From Prionace glauca (taxonomy: Eukaryota > Chordata > Chondrichthyes > Carcharhiniformes > Carcharhinidae), in NCBI GenBank assembly GCA_037974335.1, contig CM075760.1, positions 26,695,197-26,759,196 of the forward strand: DNA of 64,000 nt, written 5' to 3'. Shown one piece after another: positions 23,158-35,120 of the stretch. Numbering within the stretch: position 1 is the stretch's first letter; each line of letters opens with the position of its first letter. The notes below the pieces were generated by a model. That model saw nothing but the letters and a program-made list of their open reading frames with translations, ran no database searches and was not told the DNA's origin. The translations under genes were made by a program, and so were the position numbers.

Positions 23158-23990
23158 CCCTACAATCTTACTTCCTTCAAGTTTCCATCCAAATTCCATT
23201 TGAAATAATTTACTGTCACCACTTCCATTACCCTCATAGCCAGCAAGGTTATTCCTCACTATTTCTCTGCATTTCTTGTCCAAAACTTTAAATCTCTGTC
23301 CCCTAGTTTCTGTACCATCATAAATGGAAATAGGCTTTCTTTGCTTAGCTTATCTAGGTGTCATAATCTTGTACAGCTTCATCAAATTACCTTAAATTTC
23401 CTTTAAGGGATACAACCTCAGCTCTACAAACTAAGCTTGTAGCTACCCCTGGAACCATTCTAATAAATCTCCTCTGCAACTTTTCATGGACCTCACATCC
23501 TTCCTGAACTGAACACAATGTCTTAGTTGTGGCCTAACCAGAGCTTCATAAAGGCTCAGCATAACTTCCTTGCTTTTGCACTCAATAGCTCTATTTATGA
23601 AGCTCAAGATTCCATGTGCTTTTCTAACTACACAATCAAAATGCCCTGCCACCTTCAAAGATTTACAGACTTGCATCCCAAGTCCTTTTGCTCCGTCATA
23701 CTCTTCAGAACAGTACCATTATTTATATATTGCATTTCCCTATCCCTTTTGCCAAAATACATTAGCTCACACTTCTCCACAATCAAACGTAATCTGCCAC
23801 TTGCCTGCCCATTCTTCCAGCCTACTTTCTTGTGCAGTCAATTGGTATCATCTTTATTGTGTGTCCTACCTCCCAGTTGGTATGATTAGCACATTTTTAA
23901 ACTTTACACTATGTTGCAATATACAAGTCATACATATGTGAAAAGATACAGCCAGGGCTGAACCCTGCCTTGGTTATAACTCAGTTAAAT
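23158..23990 (-). mobile_element. Older LINE ORF2 fragment
   Basis: On the minus strand near 23,440-23,680 it reads KSLKVAGHFDCVVRKAHG and YEALVRPQLRHCVQF, the thumb/C-terminal part of a CR1-like reverse transcriptase. It is much more diverged than its neighbour and broken by stops. Confidence 0.65.
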
Positions 23991-24051
23991 AGATGTGCAT
24001 CATTCGGCTCTCTGGATTGGTCCAGTTAGTGTCTATTGACTGCAAATGAGT

Positions 24052-24260
24052 TAGAACATAGAACATAGAACATTACAGCGCAGTACAGGCCATTCGGCTC
24101 TCGATGTTGCGCCGACCAGTGGAACCAATCTCATGACCCTCTAACCTAAACTATTCCAATATTATCCATATGACTATCCACTGACCATTTGAACGCCCTT
24201 AAAGTTGGCGAGTCCACAATGCTGCAGACAGGGCTTTCCAAGCCCTTACTACCCTCAGTT
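24052..24260 (-). mobile_element. LINE 3' end relic, second subfamily
   Basis: Begins gaacatagaacatagaacat and continues caggccattcggctctcgatgttgc. This 3' UTR differs from the one at 22,828. Confidence 0.6.
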
Positions 24261-24326
24261 GACAAAAGTTTAATTGATCCACATCTTCTGCAGGAAATGA
24301 CTGATCTGTTTTTTTTTTCCCTGAAG

Positions 24327-24641
24327 GCCCTCAGCATGTGATCCATCCAACTCTTATCCTCACCGTGAGTTCCAGTGAAGAAATCTCACACAGGAAATTC
24401 GCAATCATCGTCTGTTCAATCATCGATTTCCAGCCAGGGTCAATGGAAGTGAGTTGGCTGAAGAATGGGGAACCCACGCATTCAGGAATTGTCACCTCTC
24501 CCCCCTGTCGATTGAACGGGAACTTCTCGGCCAGCAGTCGGCTGACAGTCTCCGCTGGGGAATGGTTCAGCAAAGCGGTCTATACCTGCCAGGTCACTCA
24601 TCAAGGACACATTCAGAGTCTGAACATCAGCGCATCTCAGG
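24327..24641 (+). CDS. IgM heavy chain CH2 exon
   Basis: The acceptor ccctgaag precedes it and the split codon gives C-P-Q-H-V-I-H-P. The Ig-fold cysteines are in IIVCSIIDF and VYTCQVTHQ, with tryptophan in VSWLKNGEP. Possible N-glycosylation sites are NFS and NIS. It ends at cag g|gtaaga, phase 1. This is an extracellular stem domain of IgM, and an extra cysteine (SPPCRL) may form interchain or intradomain bonds. The start of the homologous exon in cluster 2 is at 63,933-64,000 on the minus strand. Confidence 0.95.
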
Positions 24642-24819
24642 GTAAGATACTCAAACACAGGACAACACTTATCATTCTGATGTTAATCAGAATTAGGGAT
24701 CTATTAAAGTTGGTACAAAGCATTGAACAACTTGTGAGTTATTGTCCTGTAGTTTGCTGCATTAGGACAATATCTCATTCAGAATTTCATCAGAAAAACA
24801 ATTTTTTGTTATCCCTTCC

Positions 24820-25115
24820 TGAGATGTGCATTTATTTCCCAAACCTGAGGGCACTGAAGTGTCACTCACGTTGCTGTGAATTTGGAGTCACATGCATGCC
24901 AGGCCAGATAAAGACAGCAGGTTGATTTTGGTAAGGAACATTTGTGAACTAGGAGGGGTTTTACAGCAATCGCTTCATGAGAACCATTTCAACTTTAAAT
25001 TATAGATTTTTACAAAATTCAAATTTCACATTTGCAATGATGGGATTCGAATGTGTGTCCCCAGAGTCTTGCCCTAGGTTATAAGTCCATTGACAACACC
25101 ATATGCCACTGCCTC
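24820..25115 (-). mobile_element. tRNA-headed SINE, reverse orientation
   Basis: Same family as 745-1,010: tcacatgcatgccaggcc-type centre, then gggattcgaatgtgtgtcc (B-box complement) and a worn gccactgcctcccc head end. Also present in the right arm (62,270-62,560), so it predates the inverted duplication. Confidence 0.65.
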
Positions 25116-25557
25116 CCCTTAAAATAGTGCCCCCTTTCGGTTTGAAGCAATATAGTGAGTGAGGTGGCCTTGATGTCAGCTTGTTCCTGAGACAGCTGGT
25201 AATCTTCGGAGAGACAGTAGGTGTGAGAATGTTTCATAGGTCATAGCACAGGGGTAAAATATTAGAAAGTGCATCCACCCTATTTAAAAACCAACGGCCA
25301 GTACTTTTTCCCTGAGATCAGGATGGTGTGTTTGTTTGGGAATTCTCCAATTCTGATTCATGGAAATGTTACCGCTGCTCCAATATTTAATACAGGGAAT
25401 AATTCCATACAGCAAGCTGGCTTCCCATTCGCCATGGAAGGTGAAAGGCGAGAGTTAGAGATTGATATATTGAAGGCGACTTTGTCTCCTTCAGGCTGAA
25501 GACTGCTGTCCTGCTTCTGAAGGGGAACTAGGGCTCATTTTCATTTCTCATTCACAG

Positions 25558-25866
25558 ATCCTCCCCTGTGCCTTGATACCACAGTGAAGATACAGCCACC
25601 ACCAATAGAACAGGTCTTACTGGAGGCGACCGTGACCTTAACCTGCATCATTTCTCATGCTCCTGATGGAGTTAACGTGTCCTGGATCCGAGACAGGAAG
25701 TATTTGAAATCAGAGATTGCCGAAAAGCCCGGAGCGGATCGTGACAGCGTGATCAGCAAATTAAGCATCTCCACACAAGCCTGGCTGAGTGCGTCTGTGT
25801 TTGAGTGCGTGGTGAGCCATCAGGATCTGCCGACTCCTCTACGAGCATCTATCCACAAGAAAACAG
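25558..25866 (+). CDS. IgM heavy chain CH3 exon
   Basis: The acceptor ttcacag precedes it and it is in phase with CH2 (D-P-P-L-C-L-D). It has the fold cysteines in LTCIISHA and FECVVSHQD, tryptophan in VSWIRDRKY, and an N-glycosylation site NVS. It ends at aca g|gtgagc, phase 1. The copy in cluster 2 (61,527-61,835) has the same length, with a few residue changes such as SASVFEC to SAAVFEC and HKKTG to HKETG. Confidence 0.95.
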
Positions 25867-25889
25867 GTGAGCTGAGAGATTGAAGCAAT

Positions 25890-26480
25890 AAATGTAGGGT
25901 CAATGGCAGGATTCTGAGCAATGTGGAGGAACAGAAAGATCCCGGGGTTCATATCCACAGATCTCTGAAGATTGCCACTCAAGTGGATAGAGCCGTGAAG
26001 AATGCTTAAAGTGTGTTAGTGTTTATTAACAGGGGGTTAGAGTTTCAGAGCCGTGGGGTTATACTGCAAGTGTACAGGGCCTTGGTGAGACCACATTTGG
26101 AATATTGTGTGCAGTTCTAGTCACCTCACTATAAGAAGGATGTGGAAGCATTGGAGAGAGTGCAGAGGAGATTTACCAAGAAGCTGCCTGGTTTGGAGGG
26201 TAGGTCTTATGAGGAAAGGTAGAGAGAGCTGGGGCTTTTCTCCTTAGAGCGGAGGAGGATGAGAGGCGAACTCTCCTGAACTAAACGACTCTGGGCCGAT
26301 TGATATTTTTCTGGGGAGTTTGATGTGTTGTTGAGTGAAAAGTGAACTGAAGGCGATGTTATTGGGTTTAGATTGAAGAAGAAGGGAGGAGCCTGATGTG
26401 GAGCATCAAAAACCAGAAAACCAAAAAGAAAAAGTAGATTAGTTGGGCCGAATGGCCTGATTCTGTGCTGTAAACTTTCT
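25890..26480 (+). mobile_element. Old LINE ORF2 and 3' end relic
   Basis: Contains the reverse-transcriptase C-terminal reading around 26,080-26,130 (gaccacatttggaatattgtg, gtgcagttctagtcacctc), and near 26,440 the 3' block gggccgaatggcctgattctg. Mirrored in the right arm, hence older than the duplication. Confidence 0.65.
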
Positions 26481-26670
26481 GAATCTTTCCACTCCGCCCC
26501 CTCCTGAGTTATTTGAGAAAAGAATTGTGTTCACCTCCCCTCCAAGCTGCAAATCAAAAATGGGAAGAGTTAAAATCAGAAGCGAAGCACATTTTCCTGA
26601 TATCTAACCAGTGGTTTCATTGTCTCCAGAACTCTCCAGTTTATTGACATTTATTGTACATTTTCTGCAG

Positions 26671-27059
26671 ATCCAAATCCGCGGGAACCGGTCGTCTCTG
26701 TCCTCCTGCCCTCGGCAGAAGACGTCTCCGCTCAGAGTTTCGTCTCCCTCAGCTGCTTAGTGAGAGGTTTCTCCCCCAGAGAGATCTTCGTCAAGTGGAC
26801 CGTCAACGACAAGCCGGTGAATCCCGGGAACTACAGGAACACCGAGGTGGTGGCGGAGAACGGCGCCACCTTCTTCATGTACAGCCTGTTATCCATTGCA
26901 GCAGAGGAATGGTCCAGTGGCGCTTCTTACTCCTGTGTGGTGGGACATGAAGCCATCCCCTTGAAGATCATCAACAGAACAGTTGACAAATCCAGCGGTA
27001 AACCCAGTTTTGTGAACATTTCCCTTGCACTGATGGACACTGTTAATTCATGTCAATGA
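26671..27059 (+). CDS. IgM heavy chain CH4 exon with secretory tail
   Basis: The acceptor ttttctgcag precedes it. The fold cysteines are in LSCLVRGF and YSCVVGHEA, tryptophan in VKWTVND, and an N-glycosylation site NRT is present. It reads through into the mu-type tail [15 protein letters not shown] followed by a stop. The tail's NIS sequon and penultimate cysteine are the hallmarks of polymeric secreted IgM. A donor inside the exon (agcg|gtaaac, cut after 26,997) removes the tail and joins TM1 for the membrane form. The cluster 2 copy is one codon longer (ENGDSSFF against ENGATFF here). Confidence 0.96.
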
Positions 27060-27086
27060 GAGTCACTCACTTCCATTAAAAACTAC

Positions 27087-27101
27087 AATAAAAAGAATAA
27101 A
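27087..27101 (+). terminator. Poly(A) signals for secreted IgM mRNA
   Basis: Two AATAAA hexamers (27,087-27,092 and 27,096-27,101) lie about 30 bases after the CH4 stop codon. Use of this site gives the secreted transcript. Confidence 0.85.
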
Positions 27102-28129
27102 AACATTTTCCTCTAACGATCAATGAAATACCCAATTGTTTAATTGTTTGTTTTTCAGTTTTACTTCCATATCTTTGATTTTGAGTCAGATATTTTCATG
27201 TCTCGGACCCAACATTGCTGAACCAGTGCTCCCAGCGGAGATAGACACTGGGATAGAGTAGAACACATTCATTACAGGATTCTGCAAAATATCTTCACTG
27301 ACTTTCCTCCCGCTGAGGGGAAAACACTCCGACATTTTTAACATGTCTGACACACAAACACAACATTTAGATCGCTGGGCCCTGTTTCTCTCATTGACCA
27401 CCTCTTTAAGCTACTGCACCGCACCCACTGGGAACTGAAGTGAGGGTCACACACAAAAAACATGGAGAAATATTCCCCCCATCGGATTGAGGGAGAGTGA
27501 AGTTGTTAACATCCTGGATTCCCACTAACCCAGCAAAGAGAGGGGAAGAGCAGTAGTTAATCCATGTCCCAAAACTTCCTCAATGAAAAGAGGAGGAATG
27601 TCATTATTTAATCCACTCACCTGTACCTCCTCAGTGGTTAGCACCATCAGTGACATTGTATCATCGGGTAGGGAGAGGGAAACTCTGAGGTCACTCTCCT
27701 CCCTCTCCTGTGTTTGGAAGGGAACATTTCTCTACTATAAGGACCCAGTTGCCAACAGTACAAATTAGTTTCCGGTTTACTTGCTACAGATTTTGAAGTA
27801 TCATTATCTTAATGATTGAAATATATATATAAACTAATGGAACATAATTTAAAATGTCTCAACACTCTTGTTCCTGTTAACCATGTGCTGGCATTGATTT
27901 CCCAGAATACAAATTTAAACAAGTCATAGATTCCTCCCTGGGTTTTAACTGTTCTGTCCCTGAGCTCTCTGAGATACATCAATGAATTATTTCATTCTCT
28001 CTCCTGATATCACCGTGCCCCTCACATAAAATACATTTCTACAGCAAAGCATTGAAAATATGTTCCATTATTCGGGTTGTCTGGATCATATTCACTTCAC
28101 TATGGTCGGTGAAACTTGGAGCAACAGTT

Positions 28130-29831
28130 AAAAAAATACACACACTGATAATGCTGCCCAAAACTGTCACAATTATACATACATACATAGGCGTCCACAC
28201 CCACACTCACACACATACTCACACACTCACACACACACACTTACACACACATACACACACTCACTCACACATACACACACTACACACACTACACACACTA
28301 CACACACTACACACTCACACACACACACATACATACACACACTACACACTCACACACATATACACACACTCACACACTCACACACACATACAAACACACA
28401 TTCACACATACAGACACACTACACACTCACACACATACACACACACACGCACACACAGAAACGTGGACACAATTGCACAAATACACATACTCATACATAT
28501 GCACACGAATACAGAATGTTAATATAACACACAAACGCATACACATAGTCCCACACACAGAAATATAGACAGGCACATTCAAATACAGACACAGAATCTC
28601 ACAAATACACAATACGCACACATACATACACAACAAAAACACAGATACATTCATAAATACAAATGCACATACACGGATCAGAAGAACACACAATATACGC
28701 ACAAACGAACTCAAACAAGCACGCTCCCTCGAATACACTAATGGACTATACATATACAAACAAAAATGCGTGCATACACAAATACTCTCTCTTTCTCTCT
28801 CGCTCTCTCTCTGTCCCACACGCACCATGCACACACACACACACACGCACACACATATACACGCACACATGCATGCACAAGGGGGCATACACCCACACCT
28901 GCACACACAGGCACGGACTTGTACAAGAAGGCACAAAACAAAACATGCACACAAATTATCAGATATGTACAAACGCCCGCAGAAACACACACAAACACAC
29001 AACTACACACTTACCTAAACATATGGACTAGGTACACGGACACAAACACAAACACGTACATGCATACACACAATACGGACAGATAACACTTATGCAGGTC
29101 CAAAACATACACAAATAGATACACACACTCAAACAAATGCATGTTCTCACACGTTCACGCTGAAATGAATACAGATATAGAGACCCACAATGTTATACAC
29201 ATTATCACTTATACAGGGAAATAGATATAACAATATTAACACACTGCATATAGAGGAACAGAGAGCAAAATATTTTCACACAAACATGTGGATGCAAACA
29301 TTCACACGCTCCTTCAGAACAGAACACCACAGCACACAATACTACACATGGAAACACAGCCATACACTGACACATTGTTATAAATAACTACCAACACGAA
29401 TTTACATGCACTAATATGTCAACAGATACACACACAAACGCACGGAGGAACAGACACACACAGAAAGAGAAGGAAACATTATTCGAGTGATACAAATTAA
29501 CACATTGAAACAGGCAGAAACACGTGCACACGTTAAGAGTGGCATTAATAAATATACAGAGACTTCACACAATAATAGTCATATATCCACAATATCTGAA
29601 GAATAAATTATACACACAGACACACAACTACACAAATCAACAAACACAGGCAAATGAACATGTTCATTATCCCTCATACACACAGATTAACTCAGGACGA
29701 AAAATTAATGCAGCTCAGGAAGTGTTCACACACACACACACACACAGAGACTCACAGACACACACACACACACGCACTGACGCACACACACACACACACA
29801 CACACAGACTCACAGGCACACACACACACAG

Positions 29832-29870
<39 letters not shown>

Positions 29871-29875
29871 ATCTT
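28130..29875. repeat. CA-rich array in the CH4-TM1 intron
   Basis: About 1.75 kb of cacaca, cacaata and catacaca units with pure (CA)n runs near 28,220 and 29,720-29,870. Mirrored as GT-rich DNA at 57,585-59,210 in the right arm. Open frames of His-Thr repeats here are not genes. Confidence 0.9.
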
Positions 29876-30436
29876 TAATACAAACGGCAGGTGAATGATG
29901 AAAGTAAAATTTAAATGTGAATTTGAATGGATATACACACCGATGACTATCCCAATTCTCAAAACACCGCCAAACACGTTGAGAAACTGAGTTAAGCTCA
30001 TGATTTACTAAATATTTCCACTGTAAATAAGCAAAGATTGGAAATTACATCCCAGATCTTAAACAGCAGCATTCACAGTTTACAGATCAGTCACCATCTG
30101 TGGAAACAATCATTGACAGGGGAATGTTCCTCCAGATCAGTCAGAACATTCTTCAATAAGGGTTACTGGCAAATAGTTCAAAATGAACTGATTATCAAGA
30201 AAACACCTTCAGTGCTTTCTGACATGGACTCTCCAAGGAATACCAATAAGGATCAGGTGTGAAAATAGTTATGGAGATCTGTTACTGAGTGTCCTGAATT
30301 TAACAGGAGATATACATTGAAAATTAGACATGAGAATGAATGAACAGTTTATAAAGGAGAACAGGGAAAAGAAAACAATGAGATTCCCTGGATAAATAAA
30401 GTAATCTAATTCCATTTCCTGGCCTCTGTCCCCTAG

Positions 30437-30564
30437 ACCCCACCGACCGCATCTGGATTGAAGACAGTGAGGATGATAACAGCAACATCTGGACAACCGC
30501 TTCCACATTCATCGTCCTGTTCTTCCTGAGCATTTTCTACAGCACTGCCGTCACTCTGGTGAAG
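30437..30564 (+). CDS. IgM membrane exon TM1
   Basis: The acceptor tcccctag precedes it. It fits the phase-1 donor inside CH4 to give D-P-T-D-R-I-W-I-E, an acidic linker (EDSEDDNSN), then a hydrophobic transmembrane helix with [18 protein letters not shown], ending VK at gaag|gtgaga. This anchors the B-cell receptor form. The polar serine, threonine and tyrosine residues in the helix are typical of the surface that contacts Ig-alpha/Ig-beta in other vertebrates. Confidence 0.95.
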
Positions 30565-30698
30565 GTGAGATGATTCAATTCACTCACATTTCAAACTGGC
30601 AGAATGGATTTGAAAAATCTCTCATTGTTTCACTGATTAAAAACATTAATGTCCCGCATCAGAAACATCTGCTTCAATATTGCCTCTTTATTTTACAG

Positions 30699-30707
30699 AT
30701 CAAATGA
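30699..30707 (+). CDS. IgM membrane exon TM2, coding part
   Basis: After the acceptor ttttacag only two codons (I-K) and a TGA follow, so the cytoplasmic tail is about VKIK. The rest of the exon is 3' UTR. Very short cytoplasmic tails are the rule for membrane IgM. Confidence 0.88.
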   Translation: MK

Positions 30708-31151
30708 TGGGTTGAATTTTGGACGCTGCAGATTTCCCTCAGCTGATTATAAAGATCTGTGTATGGCTCCAATACAATATCTGCTCTCGGTGAATCTATC
30801 AGTAAATGTCTCTCAGTTTATCATTCTGGATCTGTAACTGAGGCAACATTAGACATTATTTCAATTTTCAGTGTGAAAAGTACGAGTGTTTTTGTTATAA
30901 TGTTATTGTGGTTAATAGTTTCCCCCCTCGTTTAAAATTCATGTACAAATAATTTCTCATTCCTTATTCACGTTTGTTAATTCCTCTTTCTATTAAGGAT
31001 CTGTTTTCTCTTTCTGGTTAATGTAACAGATGTACAAATATTGACGGATTCTCTGTACAATCTCCTGTTCTGAATGTGAACCTCGATCGCTATGTTCGCT
31101 TTCCTAACTTTAAAAAAACAATTTCGCTGTAAAATATTCTCGGAATTTTTA

Positions 31152-31168
31152 AATAAATTTTGAATAAA
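31152..31168 (+). terminator. Poly(A) signals for membrane IgM mRNA
   Basis: AATAAA at 31,152-31,157 and 31,163-31,168, about 0.45 kb after the TM2 stop. The mirrored sites in cluster 2 are at 56,288-56,304. Confidence 0.75.
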
Positions 31169-31399
31169 AATTTAACCATCCCTGTCTTGGCTTAATTCCG
31201 TTCTCCTAAACCCATGAACTCCGCTCCATTTCCCTATGACACGGTTTCCCACCCCCTTTCCCAGACAGGCATGTCCTCCCCAGTCACGGGTGGGATGTGG
31301 TTGAACTCAGGACCCTTTAGAGACAGAGTCACTGCGCCACCCAGTGACCCATCCGTGTAAAGACATCTTCATCTCTGCCTTTTTCTGATCAAATCCAGA

Positions 31400-31900
31400 G
31401 ACAGAATGAGGGAAGAATGAGGAGAACCTCGGTGAATTCACTCATAAACTGGTCTGTCATGGAGTTTAGAAGGATGAGGGGGGATGTTATAGAGACGTAT
31501 AAGATAATGAAGGGGATAGATAGGATAGAGGTAGGGAGATTCTTCCCGCTTAGAAAGGACAGCAGTACGAGAGAGCACGGCCTCAAGATAAATGGGGGGG
31601 GGGGGGGCAGTTTAGAACGGAGTTCAGGAGGAACTTCTTCACTCAATGGGCGGTGAATCTCTGGAATTCTCTGCCCATTAAAGTGGTGGAGGCTACCTCG
31701 CTAAATGTATTTAAGTCACGGGTAGATAGGTTTCTGATAGACAGGGGAATTCAGGGTTATGGGGAGAAAGCAGGAAAGTGGAACTGATCCACTTCAGATC
31801 AGCCATGATCTTATTGAATGGCGGGGCAGGCTCGAAGGGCTAGATGGCCTACTCCTGCTCCTATTTCTCATGTTCCTTTCTTATGTTCTTATGGAGGACC
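31400..31900 (+). mobile_element. CR1-like LINE 3' end
   Basis: It encodes the very end of the ORF (MRGDVIETYKIMKGIDRIEV, then a G-rich stretch and a VNLW-type end), then the 3' UTR ggcctactcctgctcctatt and the tail ttcttatgttcttatg. It is shared with the right arm at 55,565-56,075, so it inserted before the duplication. Confidence 0.8.
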
Positions 31901-32079
31901 AGCAACATTTAAACTGCCCTGAAACTTGTCTGATTCCCTTTAGTCCGCCAGAAATGCGAAATGAATTTGCTCCGAATCTTCACTCCAGGGCATGTAGAAA
32001 GATTGTGTTTCATGTGTTCAAGCAGGCACTAACTGACCGAACGTAAGGCAGAATGTAAAATCAGTGGACTGGATGCAGG

Positions 32080-32560
32080 AGAAAAACACGAGAATAATTC
32101 CAGAGATCAGAAACTTCAGTGGAGAATATATTTTGGAGAGTTTGGGACTAATTTCCTTGGCAGAAAGTTGTTGTTGTGAAATTAATGGGGCATTCAAAAT
32201 CCTGAGGGGTCTTGACAGAGTAGACAGACAGAAACTTTCAATGGCAGAAGGATTTTGACACAGAGGGTACGGGTTGAAGTAAATTGGTGAAAGAAACATG
32301 GAGACATCACGAAAAAACATTTTCAGACAGTGAGTGATCCAGACCCGGAATGTGCTGTTTGAGAGTGTGGTGCAGGCAGAGCCAATTAATGGGTTCAAAA
32401 TGGGATTGGATAATTATCTGAAAATGAACAAAATGCGAGACTGTGGGGTACAGAGTGTTCTTGGATGAATTGGTCCTTTAGAGGGCCAACACACACATGA
32501 CGCTTCAAAATGGCCTTCTTCTCTGCTGTAAGTACTCTATCAATGTTGAAAGGGTGACAG
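32080..32560 (+). mobile_element. LINE 3' region relic
   Basis: Contains gggtcttgacagagtagacagac and the end block tggccttcttctctgctgtaag, typical of a LINE C-terminus plus 3' UTR. Mirrored in the right arm at about 54,880-55,440. Confidence 0.6.
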
Positions 32561-32569
32561 TGGCATCGT

Positions 32570-32945
32570 GGTAATATCTCTGCGAGAGTAATTCCGAGGT
32601 AAGCAAATTTCTCCAGATCTATATTGATCCTGATAAATGCGAGGTGATGCATTTTGGAAGGAATAATGTAGAGAGGAGTTACATGATAAAGGGTAGACCT
32701 ATTAAGCGTATAGAAATGCAGAAGGACCCGGGACTGCAAGTGCTCAAGTCTCTGAAGGTGGCAACACAGGTGGAGAAGGTTGTGCAGAAAGCTTACGGAA
32801 TGCTAGCCTTTATAGGAAGGGGTATATCGTGTAAGAGCTGGGGTCTAATGCTGCAGTTGTACAGAACGTTGTTCAGACTGCATTTGGAGTACTGCGTCCA
32901 GTTCTGGTCACCTTACTACCGGAAGGACGTGGAGACCCTGCTGCT
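32570..32945 (+). mobile_element. LINE reverse-transcriptase C-terminal fragment
   Basis: Reads MHFGRNNVERSYMIKGRPI, then KSLKVATQVEKVVQKAYGML and LHLEYCVQFWSPYYRKD, the region just after the RT active site in CR1-like elements. Truncated on both sides and mirrored at 54,540-54,850. Confidence 0.7.
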
Positions 32946-33099
32946 GTGACAATGCACCCTCTTGTTTAAACACTCTGCAATGCTGAGACTGGGGAGAGGA
33001 GTGAACAACAGGGAGCAGCATTGCAGCTTCTCTCCCCCCATTGAAACTGGAATTGTTGCTCCATCTGCTGCACCATCCCCACCACATCCACTGGGGCAA

Positions 33100-33780
33100 T
33101 CTGGACAATGGGCTGCAGGCAAACCTCACTGCGCTTGCGCCACAATCACTCACCGCCGGCGGTCATCTTGCTTTGTCAAGGGAGACGGCCAGCGGCCATG
33201 TTGCGTTGCCAGGGCAGACGGCGCCCCGCGCGCTGCACTCTGGTGGTCTTCCCCTCCTGCACATGCGCCCAGGCAGTTATATTTTAATTCTTAAGTAATT
33301 TGAATCTTGATGATTATTATTCACATCCTCACCCGTCAGGTTTTCGGTTCCTTCTCCATTCGGGAAAATCGTTTCTGTTTTTTATTCCGTCTGTTTTTCA
33401 ATCACACCCGCGCGGTGCGCTCTGGGAAAATACTACAGCACATGCGCGGTTCCGCCACCTGCCTCTTTATAAAAATATGTATTTTATTTAATTTTAATTC
33501 CGCTCCGGGCGGGATTTCCGGGCGGAAATTTCTCTCACTTTCTACATTTCTGAACCGTCGCTTTTTCCTCGACGGGGGGAGGGGCTGATGGTGACGTCAC
33601 GGGGATATGGCGGCTGGCTCCGCCTCTCTCCAGGCCCCGGATGTTCTGCCAACGAGCAGCGGCTGGGCCGGAGTGGGCAAGAGGTGACACTGGGCGGAGC
33701 AGCGCCCGGGCGTGTTACAACGACCCCGGTGGCCAGGAAGGGAATTAGCAGCAGGACAGTCTCTGCCCAAAGGCTTCCCC
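33100..33780 (+). promoter_or_regulatory. CpG-rich promoter-like island, left arm
   Basis: A GC- and CpG-dense block in otherwise AT-rich DNA. Visible elements are NRF1-like words (gcgcttgcgcc near 33,130, cacatgcgcgg near 33,439), a TATA-like TATAAAA at 33,467, a full CRE palindrome GTGACGTCAC at 33,591-33,600, and a YY1-like atatggcgg at 33,605. No convincing coding sequence follows. It may be the promoter and first non-coding exon of a lost gene or of a long non-coding RNA reading towards the centre of the inverted duplication. Confidence 0.6.
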
Positions 33781-34104
33781 AGTTCAGCTGCTCAGAGACA
33801 CTGGGAACCTCTTCAACTGGAAACTGCAGCTTCTCACATTCACCCCCTGTGTTCAGTCATTGTTTAATAGACAACCTCTGTAGTGAAATCAGAAACAACT
33901 TGTTCACATTAAAAGGGGATGGGAATTCTGCTCAAAAGGCTCTGCGTGCCCTGAAATTTCAATTGAAATGTTCAAGATGAGAATTTCTAGATACAAGTCA
34001 TGTTGTATGTGGAACGCTCATGATGCCACAATAAGATCAGTACAGACATCTCACAGGGTTGTGTGAGTGGAGAAGCTTTGGGTAAAGAAAAATGGCAGTA
34101 AAAA

Positions 34105-34500
34105 GAACAGAGAAAATTACAGCACAGGAACACGTCCTTCGGCACTTCAAACCTTCACTGACCATGCTGTCCGACTTAACTAAAACCCCCTATCCTTCCG
34201 GGACCATATCGCTCTATTCCCATCCTATTTATGTATTTGTCAAGTGACGTAAAAATCACAACTGCATCCGCTTCTACTATCTCTTCCGGCAGCGAGTTCC
34301 AGGAACCCACTACTCTCTGTGCAAAAAAATCCGCCATGTCCATCTCCTTTAAACCTTGCCCCTCGCACCTTAAAACATGCCTTCATCGGCCGGGGCATTT
34401 TGTTCCTGAACATTATCTGAATCTCGATGTTACACCCATAGTATCTTCGCTCTGGCGTCGGCCTCAAATGCTTTGTGTCAAATAAGAAATGATAAATTGT
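34105..34500 (-). mobile_element. LINE 3' end relic
   Basis: Reverse copy starting gaacagagaaaattacagcac and passing through ggcagcgagttccagg. Mirrored at 52,940-53,340 in the right arm. Confidence 0.6.
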
Positions 34501-35047
34501 TTGATGCAATGCCAGGAAAGAAACTTTCCTATTTTGACACCTGCACATATCAGCAAGTCATCCAGTCTACAAGACAATTTAATAGGTTTAGGTGCTGACT
34601 AACATAGTTAATCACCATCTGAAACATGCTAGGGTGAGGGATGTCTGTATGATTTCAGTTTGGTGCTGAATATTATCAGAATCTCGATTTTACAGTCATA
34701 TTATCTTTGCTCTGACCTCAGCTTGAAATGCTTTCTCCAAAATCAGAAATGCTGAATTTTATGAAAAAATTCACAAAATAGTGTAAATTCTCTAAGACAT
34801 ATTGAATTTTGTCCAAAATGTATGAGGTTTGCATTTATTTAACATCCTAATCTTATTAAATGATTTCTTTCGAAAAACGTAACTTAAAATAGTCGGTTGC
34901 TTTTCTTTAGCAATCTCCTAACATTAGTTTCTCCAGAGAGGTTGAAAATATGCTTGGCAGCATTTGTCTGAATAAGTATAAAGCTATTAAATACCTTTTT
35001 CATCGAAAGTAACAAGGAATTTGTGAACACCTTTTAAAACTTTGTAC

Positions 35048-35120
35048 TGAGCCAACCAGGAGTCGAACGTGGAATCTTCTGACCCGTAGGAAGACGTGTT
35101 ATCCATTGCGCCACTGGCCC
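35048..35120 (-). tRNA. tRNA-Arg (ACG)
   Basis: On the minus strand it starts GGGCCAGTGGCGCAATGG and ends GGTTGGCTC plus A. The acceptor stem (GGGCCAG with TTGGCTC) pairs well, the anticodon loop reads ctACGgg, and the B box is GTTCGACTC. The anticodon stem and T stem each carry irregular bases (cgtct/ggtca, CCACG/CCTGG), so activity is uncertain. Confidence 0.8.

Noticed and set aside
28052-29898. Open frames of His-Thr or Cys-Val repeats in the CA array, and their mirror at 57,460-59,330
   Set aside because: Products of (CA)n and (GT)n DNA inside the CH4-TM1 intron; no splice or start evidence.
33588-33980. 130-codon open frame at the CpG island
   Set aside because: The mirror copy in the other arm does not keep the same frame, and the peptide shows no family resemblance.
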